NCBI GenBank assembly: GCA_028023455.1
Contig: JAQFVV010006510.1
Span: 645,750 to 709,749, forward strand
DNA from: Epiperipatus broadwayi
Lineage: Eukaryota; Onychophora; Udeonychophora; Euonychophora; Peripatidae
DNA: 64,000 bases
Direction: 5' to 3'
Numbering within the stretch: the stretch's first letter is position 1; the number at the start of each line of letters is the position of its first letter. Made by a program: the position numbers and the translations under genes. Positions 1-13,879 of the stretch are shown in pieces. Below the pieces are notes generated by a model that saw only the letters and a list, made by a program, of their open reading frames with translations, did not search any database and was not told the DNA's origin.

Positions 1-35
1 AACGCATGTGTATTTTAATACATGTACACTTTTTA

Positions 36-961
<926 letters not shown>

Positions 962-1104
962 TTTGACTTCAAATAAAAGTGTGTGTATGGGGGGGGGCGG
1001 GCTCCAGAAATTAAATAAGTCAATTTCTTATTATAAAAATTAGAAATTGCCTTATTAATTTAATTTCTGGACTCTCTATGCTTTTATTTCAAGTGCATAG
1101 TCAA
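962..1104. repeat. Foldback (MITE-like) element
   Basis: The two halves are imperfect inverted complements. TTTGACT, AAATAAAAG and CTCCAGAAATTAAATAAG on the left reappear, complemented and reversed, as CTTATTAATTTAATTTCTGGA, CTTTTATTT and AGTCAAA on the right. The loop is about 20 bp around 1030. A G9CGGG run at 989-1000 sits on the left arm only, so the arms have diverged. It carries no coding capacity. A miniature inverted-repeat element is the simplest reading; family unknown. Confidence 0.6.
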
Positions 1105-1539
1105 AAAAAAAAAAAACATTTAATATATATAAAAAAAAATATCCATTATTTTAAAATTTTTTGTAATGACATAGTAAATGAAAATGTAACACTGCATCAT
1201 AATTTAAATTCACTGGAAAATTATAATTGATATATATATATATATATAATACAATATTTTTGGGTATGAACCATGTATTATTTTGCATTGCAATCTGATA
1301 TTTTGACAGACTAGCAATAGTCATTATCAAGGTTAACTTTTGAAAGAACAATCATTAGATCTCAAAGAATAACGTGACTCAGTGCGAGATGAGAAGTGAG
1401 ATTCAGCTTGAAGTAGTTCAGCATTCACAATATGTGGCTTATCAAAATGTTTATTCCCTCAGTTTTTTCATCTATTAATTTCAAGTTAATATTAGATAAA
1501 TTGAGAAGTTTCCACATAGCTGGAATACATCGTGCTTCA
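1105..1539. other. No gene seen
   Basis: A-runs, a short (TA)n at 1231-1248 and AT-rich sequence. The far 3' end of the Penelope-like fragment that follows may reach into the last 100 bp. Confidence 0.5.
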
Positions 1540-2242
1540 TCAGCCCTATTTAAACCAGTAGGTCTCTTTAATATTTCATTTGACTCTCTCATGGGCTTAA
1601 ATCATATTTTTCCAAATTAGTAAGTATTTTTATATTGTCAAAATCAGGTTTGTGACCAATTTCTTAAAGGTGGGAAGTAAAAACTGATGTGCTAATTTTT
1701 TGATTAAAAACATTTTTATGTTCCTTAATTCTCACATTTATTCATCTATTAGAATGACCCACATAGCTTCTTGAAAACATGGAATTTCATAAACTCCTTG
1801 GTGTTCCAAAATATTCTGCCTTTAGGTTTATATAAAATATCACTCTTTTTTTTTTGCCATGGGAAAAAGTAGTCTTTATATTAAAACAAGATAGTCTTCT
1901 ACTGATTTTATCAGTAACCCCTTTAATGTAAAGTATAATTACTCTATTAAAAGAGGAATGGTCAATTCTATCCTTTTTTTTCTTTTTAGTATTAATGTTA
2001 TGTAAAGCCTTACATATGATGTTTTTATTATAATTATTAGAAACTAAAATATTTTTTATAAGATCTATTTCTTGAATAAGATGTTCTTTATCAGATAAAT
2101 TATAAGCTTTACTCAAAAGGTTTTTTTCTACAGAAAAAAAATTGTGCAGGATGATGATGAGAATTAAAATCAATATATCTCTTTCTATGGGTGGATTTTT
2201 TGTAAACTGATATTGATAAAGTTTCATCACATTTTCTTGCAA
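1540..2242 (-). pseudogene. Penelope-like retroelement, GIY-YIG endonuclease end (broken)
   Basis: This is the C-terminal part of a Penelope-like element (PLE) polyprotein: the linker after the reverse transcriptase and then the GIY-YIG nuclease that nicks the target. An open frame of 151 codons (2242 to 1787) includes a motif like YIKGVTDKISR. The frame then shifts. Translating on shows GVYEIPC at about 1782-1802, then in another frame SYVGHSNR, INVRIKEHKN and GHKPDFDNIKI down to about 1640. Together these give the GVY...YVG pair and the R-x3-H-K helix of GIY-YIG nucleases. Several stops (after SNR, TSHL and DLSP) and at least one frameshift make it non-functional. No reverse transcriptase core lies upstream, so the copy is 5'-truncated. 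Family assignment is confident; which PLE clade is not decided. Confidence 0.82.
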
Positions 2243-2379
2243 TTAAAACATATACAAAAGAAAGTGATCTGTTATTTTCCATTTCCATAGTAAATTAAAT
2301 ATTAGGATGCCAAATATTTATAAAAACGAGAAAAGAATTTAAGGGATCAATTCCATGAAGCCATATATATATATTCTAA

Positions 2380-3215
2380 CCTTGCCTTTGTGCATCTCAT
2401 TTCCGGGCAATATATTATTAAATAAAATGGGTTAGCTCAGTTACAAATTACGTTTGGTTAAATGCAAATAATTAATAAATAAAATATTCTGCATTAATAT
2501 TAAATGTTCCACTAGCTTAAATTCAAAATAAGAATAAGGTTCAGTTTATAAAATAAATTAAATAAGTATTTAATTATGTCATGAGACTTAGAAGTGAAAA
2601 TACAGGTGACAAGAAAGATTGCATTGAGCCAATATCCCCAGGATATTACCTCAATGGCATAAGAACACTATGCCCCCTTATTACTACTTCAAATAATAAA
2701 CTTATAGTATTCTTATGACTTTAATAACTCCTACTCATTAACATTAAACTAATAATTAAATTTTAAATCTTTTATTTATAATAATTTAGCTCAATAAAAT
2801 CTCTGGTTCATAAAACTATTCTAAGTTAATTAAAATCATGGTAGTAAAACATGATAAGGGATTTTTATGTCATACTCTACTACACTTAAACTAATAATAA
2901 CAAATAATAATAATATTCTTCATTGTATGAACTAATTCTATATATCTTTTCTTTTCATTATAATTTTTATTACCATAACAAAATAATAAAATACTATGAT
3001 ATAATCTTTTATCTTCATATAAGAACGTAATAAATATGTAGTAGTACTAGATAATCTGACAAACAAAGATGTGTGGCAATGGATAGCATATATGTCAATG
3101 CACCATTATGATAACTAATTTGTGACCATAAGATAATGTAAAAATATGATTACTTAAATAAATAAATACCAAGAAAATATTTGAATTCTTAAATAATTCT
3201 TTATTTATCTCTGTG
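2380..3215 (-). repeat. Dispersed repeat R1, minus-strand copy
   Basis: Read on the minus strand this matches 41,170-42,000. Shared blocks include a TTGCAC start followed by AATATTTTCTTG-TAT, ATTGCCACA, AAATCCCTTATCAT, GTTCTTATGCCATTGAG (2641-2665 complemented), GATATTG-CTCAATG and TCTCATGA-AAATACTTATTTAAT. A third, more diverged copy is at about 13,880-14,300. No coding capacity is visible. Similarity may extend past 3215 to about 3330, where AATAAA and TTTGTTTTCAAAA-TGTGT blocks resemble 41,060-41,110. Confidence 0.6.
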
Positions 3216-6200
3216 CAAAAATATCATATTTGATTCAGTTATTCCGTGTATCGGATGCAGTGTAATGGGAAAATGAAACAGTCAGGACACACAAATTTTG
3301 AAAACAAATTTAACAAAGTTTATTATAACAATAAAATAAAAACAATTTATTTGCAATATTTACTTTGGATATCCTCAATTTACACTGTTCTACATTTTTT
3401 ATTACTTACTTATTAAACAATCTAGAATTTATTTAAGTCTTCATTCTGACTTAAAATAATAATAATAAAATAATACCATTTTATTTATCTCTTTCTAATT
3501 AAACTTATGATAAATTACATTTTTTTTTGTTTTTATTTTAAAAATATATCCTATCCTTAAATATTATTTAACTATACTTTTTTTTCTAAAAAAACAACCA
3601 TAGAAACATATTATGGAAAACATAAAAAATAACATTATCGTGAGTATTCATCTTTTAAAAAAATAAACAATTTTTATCTTGCAATGTTAAAAATGTCATA
3701 TAAAATATCTACTAATAATTTATTACTAGATTCTGTGGTATGTGGATATCATTGTTCACTACACTATGTTTATTAAATGTAACATATCCCCATTTAATAT
3801 TACTTTAATACTATATAATTGTAATTACCGATACATTCCCTATTATTTAATAAATACAAAATTATACATATGTTTATCATTTATATCATTTTACTTTATA
3901 ACATTATATTTTTAAAAATATGCAATACTTATTTTAAAACAAAATACAGCATTTAAAAGTTATTTAACATTTTAAAGAACAACTTTGTTTTATATACTTT
4001 ATTCTTGAAATTTTATTTTATTTCCAAAATAAATACAAAAAACATATTTTATGATACTTTTCCCTTTTAGGATCCATTGGATTTTCAATTCCAATTTATA
4101 CAAATTCTACTTCTTCTAAGTGAATGAACTTATCTCATTCAAATAATAGCATATCTTAAACTCTAAATTATCTATTGTTTCTTTTCGAATATATCATACT
4201 GAACGATGTAGTTACATTGAAAATCTAGATAGTGAATAGATGTGTAAGATCTAGGGAAGAAAATCTCGAGTATAACTCATAGCATATATCAAAAAGTATC
4301 ATGGTATAGTGTATCTACAAGAAATAGAGGCCTGACCTATTTTGTCCAAAGTCCTCCAATACTATTAATAATGTCAAGCTATTCCTTCAGCATTATTAAA
4401 ACATCAATACTTAAAGAAAAGTAGACACTGTCCAAAATAAATATATCAGTTACAGGGCACTATTAACTGTACTGTTTATCCATGAAGATTATAAAATATT
4501 ATTCATATTACCTCCTCACATCCAATTATAGAATCATCTTGGGTTCATGTTCACCATATTACTACCAAGCCACTACCTTGTCATTATTTCCTAAAAGATT
4601 TATCACATCTTACATCGACAAAATAACTATTTGCATATTCAAAACAATAAATAAAATTCATTTATAATTAGAGTGATCTCAATGATCCACAAGAAATGTT
4701 TGCTTATTTCCTTATTTTATATTCTAAACCTTTACAAACTAATCATATAAATACTTTGAACATCCAATAATATGAAAGTTTTTAAAGAATCACATAAATA
4801 TTTATCATCAGGTTATGATATATTATTAGTATAAAATTATAGTATGCATATTCTCAAAATAAATCTTGATCTCATAATTTTAAAAGTGTTGTATAAAATG
4901 TGTTTACATACAATTCAACATTTAAACTTTCCATTCATTATAATTCATAGGCAATCTAAAAAGAAAGCCAAATATACATCATAAAAATATCAATATTCAT
5001 TAACTATTACCAAGTGATATTAGATTGTTATCACCTAGAAAGTCTTCTTTTCCATCCACTAGATATAGCATTGCATACATGAAAATACATCTATACTTTT
5101 ACTTAAATGTTCTTATTTAAATTATTAAATTATTATATTATAGGATTTTAATATTATCAATAGATTAATGTTCATGTTCCTACTCTTATAAACTAGAAAA
5201 TTTACATTTAAAATAAATAGTAATAAATGAAAATCATATTTACATAAACTTCAGCTGTTCTCTTCAAGAGTAATTCTACAACCTCCTCTGTTGTTACGAT
5301 GATGAATAAGACAATAGGTTTCCTGCAGTAAGTGTCATCCGAACTTCCGGTACGAAAATGTCAGGTTTAAAAAAATGAATAATAAAAAAAAATATTCTGA
5401 CATCTTAAAATGTTGAAAAATTAAATAGAATAATAATCAATCGATCCTGGAAAAGTTATAGAATAATAGTTTATGACTTCTATAGTCCAGAACAATGATT
5501 ATTGAAATCATAGTAAAATTATATTATTAAAAATAATAACTTGAAGCTCCTATTCTGGAATATTCCTTATTAGCTGGGCAATGCATCCTGTCCCTTTTGA
5601 CATAGCTTGAATTATCCAGATAAACATTTCTGCAATACTTATTTCCATAATTCCACATTTTATTTATTAACATGTTCATTTTCTTTATAGGTTTCTTCTT
5701 CATGGAAATTTATTGTTATTTATTACCTATTCTGCGGTTGTTTCATTATGGTTTAAATTAACAGCTTTAAAAATAATTTTTCATGAATGCGTATAACCTA
5801 TATATTGTTCAAGTGTTCATAACATACACTTTTCTAGAATATCTTCATTAATCATTACTTAAGATAATTTTCTTACAACTATTTTAAATATTTCCTTCGA
5901 AAAGGATATAACATTTACTTTTATAACATGATATTTCCATAAGTTTATTATAAAGTATACTTATCCTATTGTCTATTAATAGTGGACAAGATTATCTTGC
6001 TATATAAAATAATGTGTCTTTACTTTTAATCGGCAAACAGTTTTTCTAATGAGTTTCCCATACAATGTCCATAAAATAATTTATTCATTTAAATAGTCCT
6101 CTTGTTCAATATTATTGAAACTGCATTAATAAATATTACACTCATTTTTAAAATATTATAAGTTGAATAGGTTTTACTTATTGGTATATCCATTTTATTA

Positions 6201-6853
6201 TTGCAAAGTTATATATTAGATTTTGATGAATGTCATTTTCCATGGATAGTTGCATGTTCCTATCATCAATACATGCTATAATAAAGCCATGACTTGAATC
6301 TTAGGTGCCTGATGAATATGAACCTACTATTACGATTTTGCACTGTATCCATAATGATATTATTTTTTCATTTGAGTCATTCTTGTTATTATTACATACG
6401 CTAAACTTTAATCACTGTCTATCACCATATGAATCATTATAGAGAATAGTTTTTTTAAGTTGGTAAAGTAAAGACTAAACTGTTTGAAGTTGATAATTTT
6501 GTGAGAGGGCAAGATGAAGAATATAGAAATTTCTTTCACAAATGATGTTGAAATGTTTGATGATTGTCATAGTATATAATATAAGATAAGAAGAATTGAT
6601 ACTCATACAAGTATTAGAGATCACTTAGCTCAAATAGATGCATATTTAAATTGGAATGAGAGTGAGAATAGTGAATATGATTTTGGATGATATGTTGAAT
6701 GTAAGAGTATAAAAATGAAAGAAATGCAAACACCAAGCAATATAATTTATGAATAGTTCTTTAAATTTTATTATAAATAATTCAAATCCTTTTAAGTTAC
6801 AAAAAATTATGAAATTATGTCTTAAGTATTTTGCATAATTACTTTTTTTTTAA
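3216..6853. other. No gene recognised
   Basis: 3.6 kb of AT-rich DNA without a convincing gene. Possible upstream parts of repeat R1 lie in the first kilobase. At about 6580-6690 (+) a short stop-bounded frame reads like decayed protein (RRIDTHTSIRDHLAQIDAY), perhaps a transposon remnant; I cannot assign it. Confidence 0.5.
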
Positions 6854-6857
6854 ATAT
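6854..6857. other. Target-site duplication (ATAT), left
   Basis: ATAT directly precedes the TG that opens the left LTR. The same four bases follow the CA of the right LTR at 12,949-12,952. Confidence 0.7.
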
Positions 6858-8204
6858 TGTACCGAATGCTTCCACTGAATGAAGTTTACTTACACACATA
6901 TATGTTTTGCTGGTTTTATACTTCTTCATAACACATTTATAATCTTATAAATGTTATATGAACGAACCGACATGTTCGAGCAAAATGGGAGATATTATTG
7001 ATAGCTTTAACTATCAACAATGGCCCATCTCAGCTTCTAGATTCAAACCCCTACTATCCAAACACTTTATTTGTTTCAGAGTAAACTCCCGGTGCCAGTT
7101 ATCTATTCAGAAGAATAAACAACGTATTTGATCAGTAGGCTCATAATCCAGTGCTCGAAATGATCCCAAAACTAGCTCAGTCTAATTTTAATCAGTAATA
7201 CAATATAGAAAAAGAATTGATCGACAAATAAAGTTTAATTTTAAAGACAATTTATTAACTAACATTTACTAATTTTAAACATTTTTATAAATCTTAATAA
7301 CACACACATTTTAAATTAACATACTATAATATATTTTATGAGAAGGCATCCATAATCTTTGACATTTAAATTGTCTAACATTCACAAACATGCACATCAA
7401 TAGTTCATTTTCTGCATGCTTATAAAGTTCAAATTACTTGTCTCTGTAGGATTTACAAATTACAGTGGTGGCTACTACATATAAATGAGAATAATAAAAT
7501 GTTTTACCTAGGATTTTTGGAACGTGGATATTGCTTGTTGTTAGCTGCTTCTGACGGAGTATATCTAATAAAGGATATCTATCCGGTTAGATTTGACTTG
7601 ACATTTCTTGAGGAGATTTGATGCTAATCCATTGTTTTTATTCTTGGAGACAGTGAAATATTGATGGAGGATTTCTGAGCTGTTAAGTAGGCATTATTTC
7701 ATGGGCAGGTCTTGCTGATCTTGTTGGACTAAGGGTTGAATGAAGAGCGTATACTTCCATAAGATGCTCAGCAATGCATTTCTGTTTCTGGATACATAAT
7801 ATAAACAAGACTTACACTGAAAAATAAGCTGAAACTGCAAACTCAAACTGGACGTCCGATAAAAATCTAGCTATTTATGTATGTGAATTGTTTTCATTTT
7901 AAGATCCTCTGGCAGTAATTAATCCAATGACAATGTGTTTTTTGATTGATTGTTTAATTAGTAGTAGCTATTTCAAAACATGTTGTTGTCATATCTTTAA
8001 TTAGTTTTAACTCTTCTAAACAAAACTCTCCTCCCCTCTTTTAATGAATCAATTTTAACTTTTATTTCAAAACTAATGATAGAACGCTATCTGACTCGTA
8101 CTTTTTTCGAACACAACCACATTTTGTTTTATAAAGAAACTTTAGATTTTTTTTTATAACTTATTTTTTTAGATAAATTATGTGCCAATTTCAATATTGG
8201 TACA
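6858..8204 (-). repeat. 3' LTR (element sense is minus)
   Basis: 1347 bp, TG...CA ends, closely similar to 11,385-12,948. Relative to the other LTR it lacks a 171-bp block flanked by TTAG, a 35-bp block and a 13-bp duplication. Confidence 0.9.
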
Positions 8205-8220
8205 TTGCATCCTCCTTCAT
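8205..8220 (-). other. Polypurine tract of the LTR element
   Basis: On the minus strand AATGAAGGAGGATGCAA directly precedes the 3' LTR. A purine run here is the expected primer for plus-strand synthesis. Confidence 0.65.
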
Positions 8221-9694
8221 TTGAGAGTAAAATGTGTCATTTTTGACCATTTTATCTCTGACAACTTTAATTTTTAATTCTAAATGTTATTATTTTTATA
8301 AGTTTGCTTTTTAATATCTTTTACTTTTCATACTAAAGGCAATCTCCAATTATGCTTAACTTTTTTCTATGCTGAAAACATTGCTTACAATGTTCAGAGT
8401 TCTGGATAGTGACCTCTGGACAAACTAATTTTGTGGGACAGGGATCTTTTGGAAATGAGGCAGAGGCAGATTTGCTGACTTATACCGACTTACACACTAT
8501 TAAATTGAAGTTTCATTTGCCAGGTTTCTACCAGACTTGGAAAAAGAAAGGGCAGCTGTGTATGGCAGGAATTATCAACTGTCCATTTCCGACTTACACT
8601 TTGGCAAATGAGGTACGAGATATAGAGATTCTCCCCTAAAGAAGTGACTTGCGACTCATGCTGGATTTACCCAGTGCACATTTTAGAAGAGGAATGATCC
8701 CTGCCAATCCATCAAGGGTACTAAAATGTATCCAGTTGACAGCTTTAAACTTAATCCTTATCTAAACTTATTTTTATACTTCCCTCATCCCTTAATTTCA
8801 AACCCTTATACACTCTTAATATAACTTAGATTGACTCTATATCTATATTATTTTAACCTTAACATATTATTTTTAAATACACATAAACATTACTTTAACA
8901 TATTTATTTACATTACCATATTATTTATAACCCTTACGAACATTATTTTAAATATTTATTTACAGTAATCTTATAATATTATCTTTGAATTATCACGGAC
9001 ATCAGATTTCATATTTATTTATACTACGATATTATTTTTACACCTATACGAACATTATCCATATTTATTTATATTGCAATGTTATTTTTTTCTTAAACTA
9101 TTACTTTAACTTCCTTATTGAACGTGCGTATATCTAGAAAACTATTTTATTTTATTGCTCTTCACTATTATACAAAAATACTTTTATTTATTTATTTGAC
9201 TTGATTTAATTACTTTAAACTATTTATTTACTTTTTTTTTATTACCATGCATGTATGCAGAAAAACTATTTTTATTATATTATAGTCCATTATTTATTCA
9301 ACTTTTATTAACTTACGTATATTCAAAAACAACTTACTTTCTTATGATTCATTATTATGTAAATATCTATTTGACTAAATTGATTTTATTCTAGAAATTC
9401 CGTTATCTTTTTCATTTATTTAATCCTACAGGCTGTACTTTTAAAACATTAATTTGACCCATTTATTTACGAACATTTTTCTTTATTAATCAGTGTGTGG
9501 AGAGGGAAAAAAATCTTTTATTTTGCGAAGCCTTCGTTATTACTATTTGACAAAACAATCCATCATTTTAAATAGAGAATTTCTAATTCAGGCTTTTCAC
9601 CTACGTCAAAATAATTATATTAAACTCATAGTCCATTTCCGGTCCTTATTGTTTTTTTTGTTTACTATTCTGCCTGTTTAACTGACAATTATGC
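8221..9694 (-). other. Interior of LTR element, no pol detected
   Basis: Between the gag remnant and the polypurine tract I find no YxDD, RNase H, protease or integrase signature in either strand. 8,400-8,640 is less AT-rich and open on plus for 76 codons, but the product is unlike anything I know. 8,760-9,480 is monotonous T-rich sequence with many TATTTATTTA blocks. Confidence 0.6.
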
Positions 9695-10895
9695 TCAGTC
9701 AGGTGGCTCCCGTTTACGTACATTCTGATCATTATACTTATCTATTTTCCAATATCGATCTATAGGCTCCCGAACCAAATTTTGACAATCCACTCGGGTC
9801 AGAAATTCTACCATTTCTTCCATTGTCCGACCATTGCTACTTAGCATCATTTGTTGCACAGGAAGTAGCATGTGGTGTCGGATTGTCCTTATGATTTGGT
9901 CATCTGACAACGGAAACGCCATTAAAGCCTTGAGTTTAGCCACCTGTTTTTAAAAAAAATGCATGAGAGTTTCTCCATGAATGCTGGGATATCTTTCTTT
10001 AGATACCTTACAGAGTATGCCATCCTGTCGTGCTTCATTCCAAAAGGTTCTTAAGATGGTGTGCGTATACTCCTCAAATGTTCATGGTTTAGCATACTGG
10101 GCACCAATCCAAGGCTGTTCCTTGAAGGTGAATGCTAGCAAGTGTTACTTTATCCCCTTCTTGCCAATCTTATATTTGGAACAAAGCAGTTAGGCTCTCC
10201 AAATGTTTTAATGGACTCTCTCCTGCTTTGGCCTTGAATATCACAATACTAAATTTTTCCTCCAAGAATCTCTTAGTCGGTCTCTCCGGCTTATTTTCCC
10301 TATCATAACTCTTATATTTACACTCCATTTGGTCTATCTTATACTCTAAATCCTTAGTTATATCTATACATATTTCTTTTACTTCCAACTTCAAACTATC
10401 ACCATTTTCCGCTATATCGAAAGAGGCCCTTTCTATTTTTTCCACCGCTTCATCAATTCTACATTCTACTTCCCTCTGAATGCCTTCATTTTTTAACAAA
10501 CTTAATTCCTCCTGCATTGTTCTAGCTACACTTTTCCATTCCCAGCATGTCTCTTCTATCTGTATTATTTTCATTTCTATATTATTATACCTAACGCTAC
10601 CATGCTCTAATTAAGCTCTCACTTCCTTTATGCTTTCTTCTACTATTGCCCTTTCCTGACTCTCTTCATTCAAATCTTTCACTACAGCTTCTATGGCTAC
10701 ATGATTTGTTTCTACTTCCTCTATTATTTCACCCCTCATTGCCTTCATTTCTGTAATCATTTCTATTTTGACCTGATTAATTTCTTTCATCAATTCTGCT
10801 TTGAATTCTAACTGGCTTTGTTTAAACTTCTGACATAATTCTTCTTTGAGGTCTTGTTGACTTTGTTTAAATTCTGGCATCATATTCATCATCAT
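9695..10895 (-). pseudogene. gag: Gag of LTR retrotransposon (broken)
   Basis: Structural Gag, which would package the element RNA. From 10,895 the first frame (94 codons) is a charged coiled coil (KEELCQKFKQSQLEFKAEL). After a stop and gap, 10,574-10,170 continues with helices ending HLESLTALFQI. Past an in-frame TAA at 10,170-10,172 the same frame reads DWQEGDKVTLASIHLQGTALDW, the capsid N-domain signature of Ty3/gypsy Gag (LASIHL-G-ALDW). A frameshift then leads to TFEEYTHTILRTFWNEA, and another to 9,943-9,695 with VAKLKALMAFPLSDDQ and EEMVEFLTRVDC. No CCHC zinc knuckle is visible. At least three stops or frameshifts prevent a full product. The order of Gag blocks is intact, so the decay is by point changes rather than rearrangement. 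Confident for Gag, less so for subfamily. Confidence 0.8.
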
Positions 10896-11359
10896 TTTAT
10901 CATCATCTGTGTCTCAGATATGTCTTCTTTCTGTTTCTCTACTAACTGCAGATTTTTAAAATGTATCGGGCTTTCTACCGGCTCCATTTCTTCATTCATA
11001 GTTATGCTATTACTTTTTTTTTTTTTAAATTATCTTTTGCATTAACAAATCAAAAATTATTATTGTTGTTTATTTTTCTTACTAAGATGGAAATGTACGC
11101 TGACTCCACACCCTTGTCCATTTTTCTCTACCCGATCCTAACGCTTTAGCTCCTCCCAAACCACCCACCTGTCTCTGATTTAACATAATGATTTATTTTA
11201 ACTAACATAAATAGCATAAATCTCTCTCCATTTAAAGGAAAAAAAGGTTTCAGTCAATTCTTTTTTTTTATTTTTAAATTAATACCACTTTACGTACGTA
11301 ATTTAGATTTTTATTTTTAAACAAGAAACAAAGTATTTAATTAATTGTCATTTTTGACA

Positions 11360-11384
11360 GGTTCGAACCCCACATTGGACTTTT
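11360..11384 (-). other. Primer-binding-like site
   Basis: Immediately inside the 5' LTR the minus strand reads ...TCCAATGTGGGGTTCGAACC. This resembles, by a few transitions, the CCCAACGTGGGGCTCGAACC block I remember as common at this position in arthropod gypsy elements (from memory, unchecked). The T-arm-like GGTTCGAACC indicates tRNA complementarity. Confidence 0.55.
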
Positions 11385-12948
11385 TGTACCGGATGCTTCC
11401 ATCGAATGAAGTTTACTTACACACATATATGTTTTTTCTGGTTTTATACTTCTTCATAACACATTTATAATCTTATAAATGTTACGTGAACGAACTGGCA
11501 CGTTCAAGCAAAATGGGAGATATTATTGAAAGCTTTAACTATCAACAATGGCCCATCTCGGCTGCTATATTCAAACCCCTACTATCCAAACACTTTATTT
11601 GTTTTGGAGTAAACTCCTGGTGCCAGCTATCTATTCAGAAGAATAAACAACGTATTTGGTCAGTAGGCTCATAATCCAGCGCTCGAAACGATCCCAAAAC
11701 TAGCTCAGTCTAATTTTAATCAGTAATACAATATAGAAAAAGAATTGATAAAAAGAATTGACTGACAAATAAAGTTTAATTTTAAAGACAATTTATTAAC
11801 TAACATTTACTAATTTTAAACATTTTTATAAATCTAAATAACACACACATTTTAAATTAACATACTATAATATATTTTATGAGAAGGCATCCATAATCTT
11901 TGACATTTAAATTGTCTAACATTCACAAACATGCACATCAATAGTTCATTTTATGCATGCTTATAAAGTTCAAATTACTTGTCTCTGTAGGATTTACGAA
12001 TTACAGTGGTGGCTACTACATATAAATGTGAATAATAAAATGTTTTACCTAGGATTTTTGGAACACGGATATTGCTTGTTGTTAGCTGCTTCTGACGGTG
12101 TATATCTAATAAAGGATATCTAACCAGTTAGATTTGACTTGACATTTCTTGAGGAGATTTGATGCTAATCCATTGATTTTATTCTTGGAGACAGTGGAAT
12201 ATTGACGGAGGATTTCTGAGCTGCTAAGTAGGCATTATTTCATGGGTAGGTCTTGTTGATCTTGTTGGACTAAGGGCTGAAAGAAGAGCATATATTTCCA
12301 TAAGATGCTCAGCAATGCATTTCTGTTTCTGGATACATAATTTAAACAAGACTGACACTGAAAACTAGGCTGAAACTGCAAACTCAAACTGGACATCCGA
12401 TAAAAATCTAGCTATTTATGTATGCGAATTGTTTTCATTTTAATATCCTCCGGCAATAGGTTCAATAGGTGTTGTCGAAATTCCTTTAGTAATTAATCCT
12501 ATGACAATATGTTTTTTGATTGATTGTTTAATTAGTAGTATCTATTTCAAAATGTGTTGTTTTCATATCTTTAATTAGTAGTGCTACACTGTGTTTTTTA
12601 AATATATTTTATTTCAATATTTATTTTCATGAGTTTTTACCATCGCACATATATACACATTTATTCTAATAAACTGGAATGAAAATAGATTTATATTCTA
12701 ACTTTTAATTTATAATAATAACACTTTTTAAGTTTTATAAAACTTTTAGTTTTAACTCTTCTAAACAAAACTTCCCTCCACTCTTTTAATGAATCAATTT
12801 TAACTTTTATTTCAAAACTAATTATAGAACGCTATCTGACTTGTACTTTTTTCGAAAACAACCACATTTTGTTTTATAAAGAAACTTTAGATTTTTTTTA
12901 TAACTTATTTTTTTAGATAAATTATGTGCCAATTTCAATATTGGTACA
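11385..12948 (-). repeat. 5' LTR (element sense is minus)
   Basis: 1564 bp, begins TG and ends CA. Longer than its partner mainly because of 12,579-12,749, a 171-bp block bounded by TTAG (12,575-12,578 and 12,746-12,749). That block is either an insertion here with 4-bp duplication or a microhomology deletion in the other LTR. Confidence 0.9.
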
Positions 12949-12952
12949 ATAT
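12949..12952. other. Target-site duplication (ATAT), right
   Basis: Matches 6,854-6,857. Confidence 0.7.
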
Positions 12953-13879
12953 AGAGAGAGAAGTACTTTAATTTTTATTTAAAATTTTCTGATATTCAAA
13001 GATCAGGATGGTAATTTGCTAAATTGAAAAGAAAGTCTTTCATATTTTTTTAAAAATATTTTATTTGTTGGACATTAAGAAGTGTATTTTAAAATATAAA
13101 TATATATTGATTCACTACATCATAAAAAAGTATATTTTATAATGGTATAAGTGTAATATTAAGTTTTCTTAAAGTTGAAACAAAATATTGCAACTGTTCC
13201 CAATACAAAATAATAGAATATTACTTTACTGAAAGAGGAATATATATTGTCATTACTGTTGTAAGTTTTTCTTTTATTTGAAATGGTCAGAGTGAAGGCT
13301 ATTTCAATTTTATTTCTTGTCATTTATCGGTAAAAAAAAAATTTAATGTTAAGTAATATCAATTCTTATATTTTTTGTAAATATTTTTAATTACATTATA
13401 ACTTTATTGTAATAGTATATTATTGTTTAATTTATAAATAAATTTGTTAACTGTTTTTTTGAAACTTATACATTAGTTGAGTTGTGATTTATCAGCATGT
13501 TGTTTATTTGATTTTTGATTTTACATGCATGATTCATAGAAATTAATAATTTAAAACATTAATTATTTGACACATGATCCATAAAGATTACTTAGATATT
13601 ATTTCCATTATATTTGATTGAGTAATGAAGTATTTTATTATTGTTGTTATCATAGAAGTTATGAGCATTGGTAATTATTTTAAAGTGATACAACATATAT
13701 GAGATATATATTTGATGCCCCAATATCCAAATACATGGTATTTTTTTAAGAATGCCACATTAAACAAAAAAAAAATTATATAATGTTAATTAAAATTTTA
13801 TTAAATTATTTTTGTTTTTATTGATAAACTTTAATCATCAAATATATATAATGTTGAGAGTCATTAAATTATTTTAGTT
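12953..13879. other. No gene seen
   Basis: AT-rich; may belong to the upstream end of the R1 repeat that is clearer from 13,880. Confidence 0.4.

Larger units (their letters stand above)
6858..12948 (-). mobile_element. Complete non-autonomous Ty3/gypsy-type LTR retrotransposon (gag, no pol)
   Basis: Two direct LTRs starting TGTACC and ending GGTACA flank a 3.18 kb interior. The gag reading frame, primer-binding-like site and polypurine tract all place the sense strand on minus: 5' LTR 11,385-12,948, PBS-like site 11,360-11,384, gag 10,895-9,695, then about 1.5 kb without pol, PPT 8,205-8,220, 3' LTR 6,858-8,204. A 4-bp duplication ATAT brackets it. No protease, reverse transcriptase, RNase H or integrase is visible, so it would need enzymes from a relative. 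Gag itself is broken, so this copy is old. The LTRs differ by three indels (about 13, 35 and 171 bp) and scattered substitutions. Confidence 0.88.

Noticed and set aside
9981-10193. Plus-strand frame of 70 codons
   Set aside because: Antisense shadow of the gag remnant.
11486-11674. 62-codon plus-strand frame
   Set aside because: Lies inside an LTR, antisense to the element, and is broken in the other LTR.
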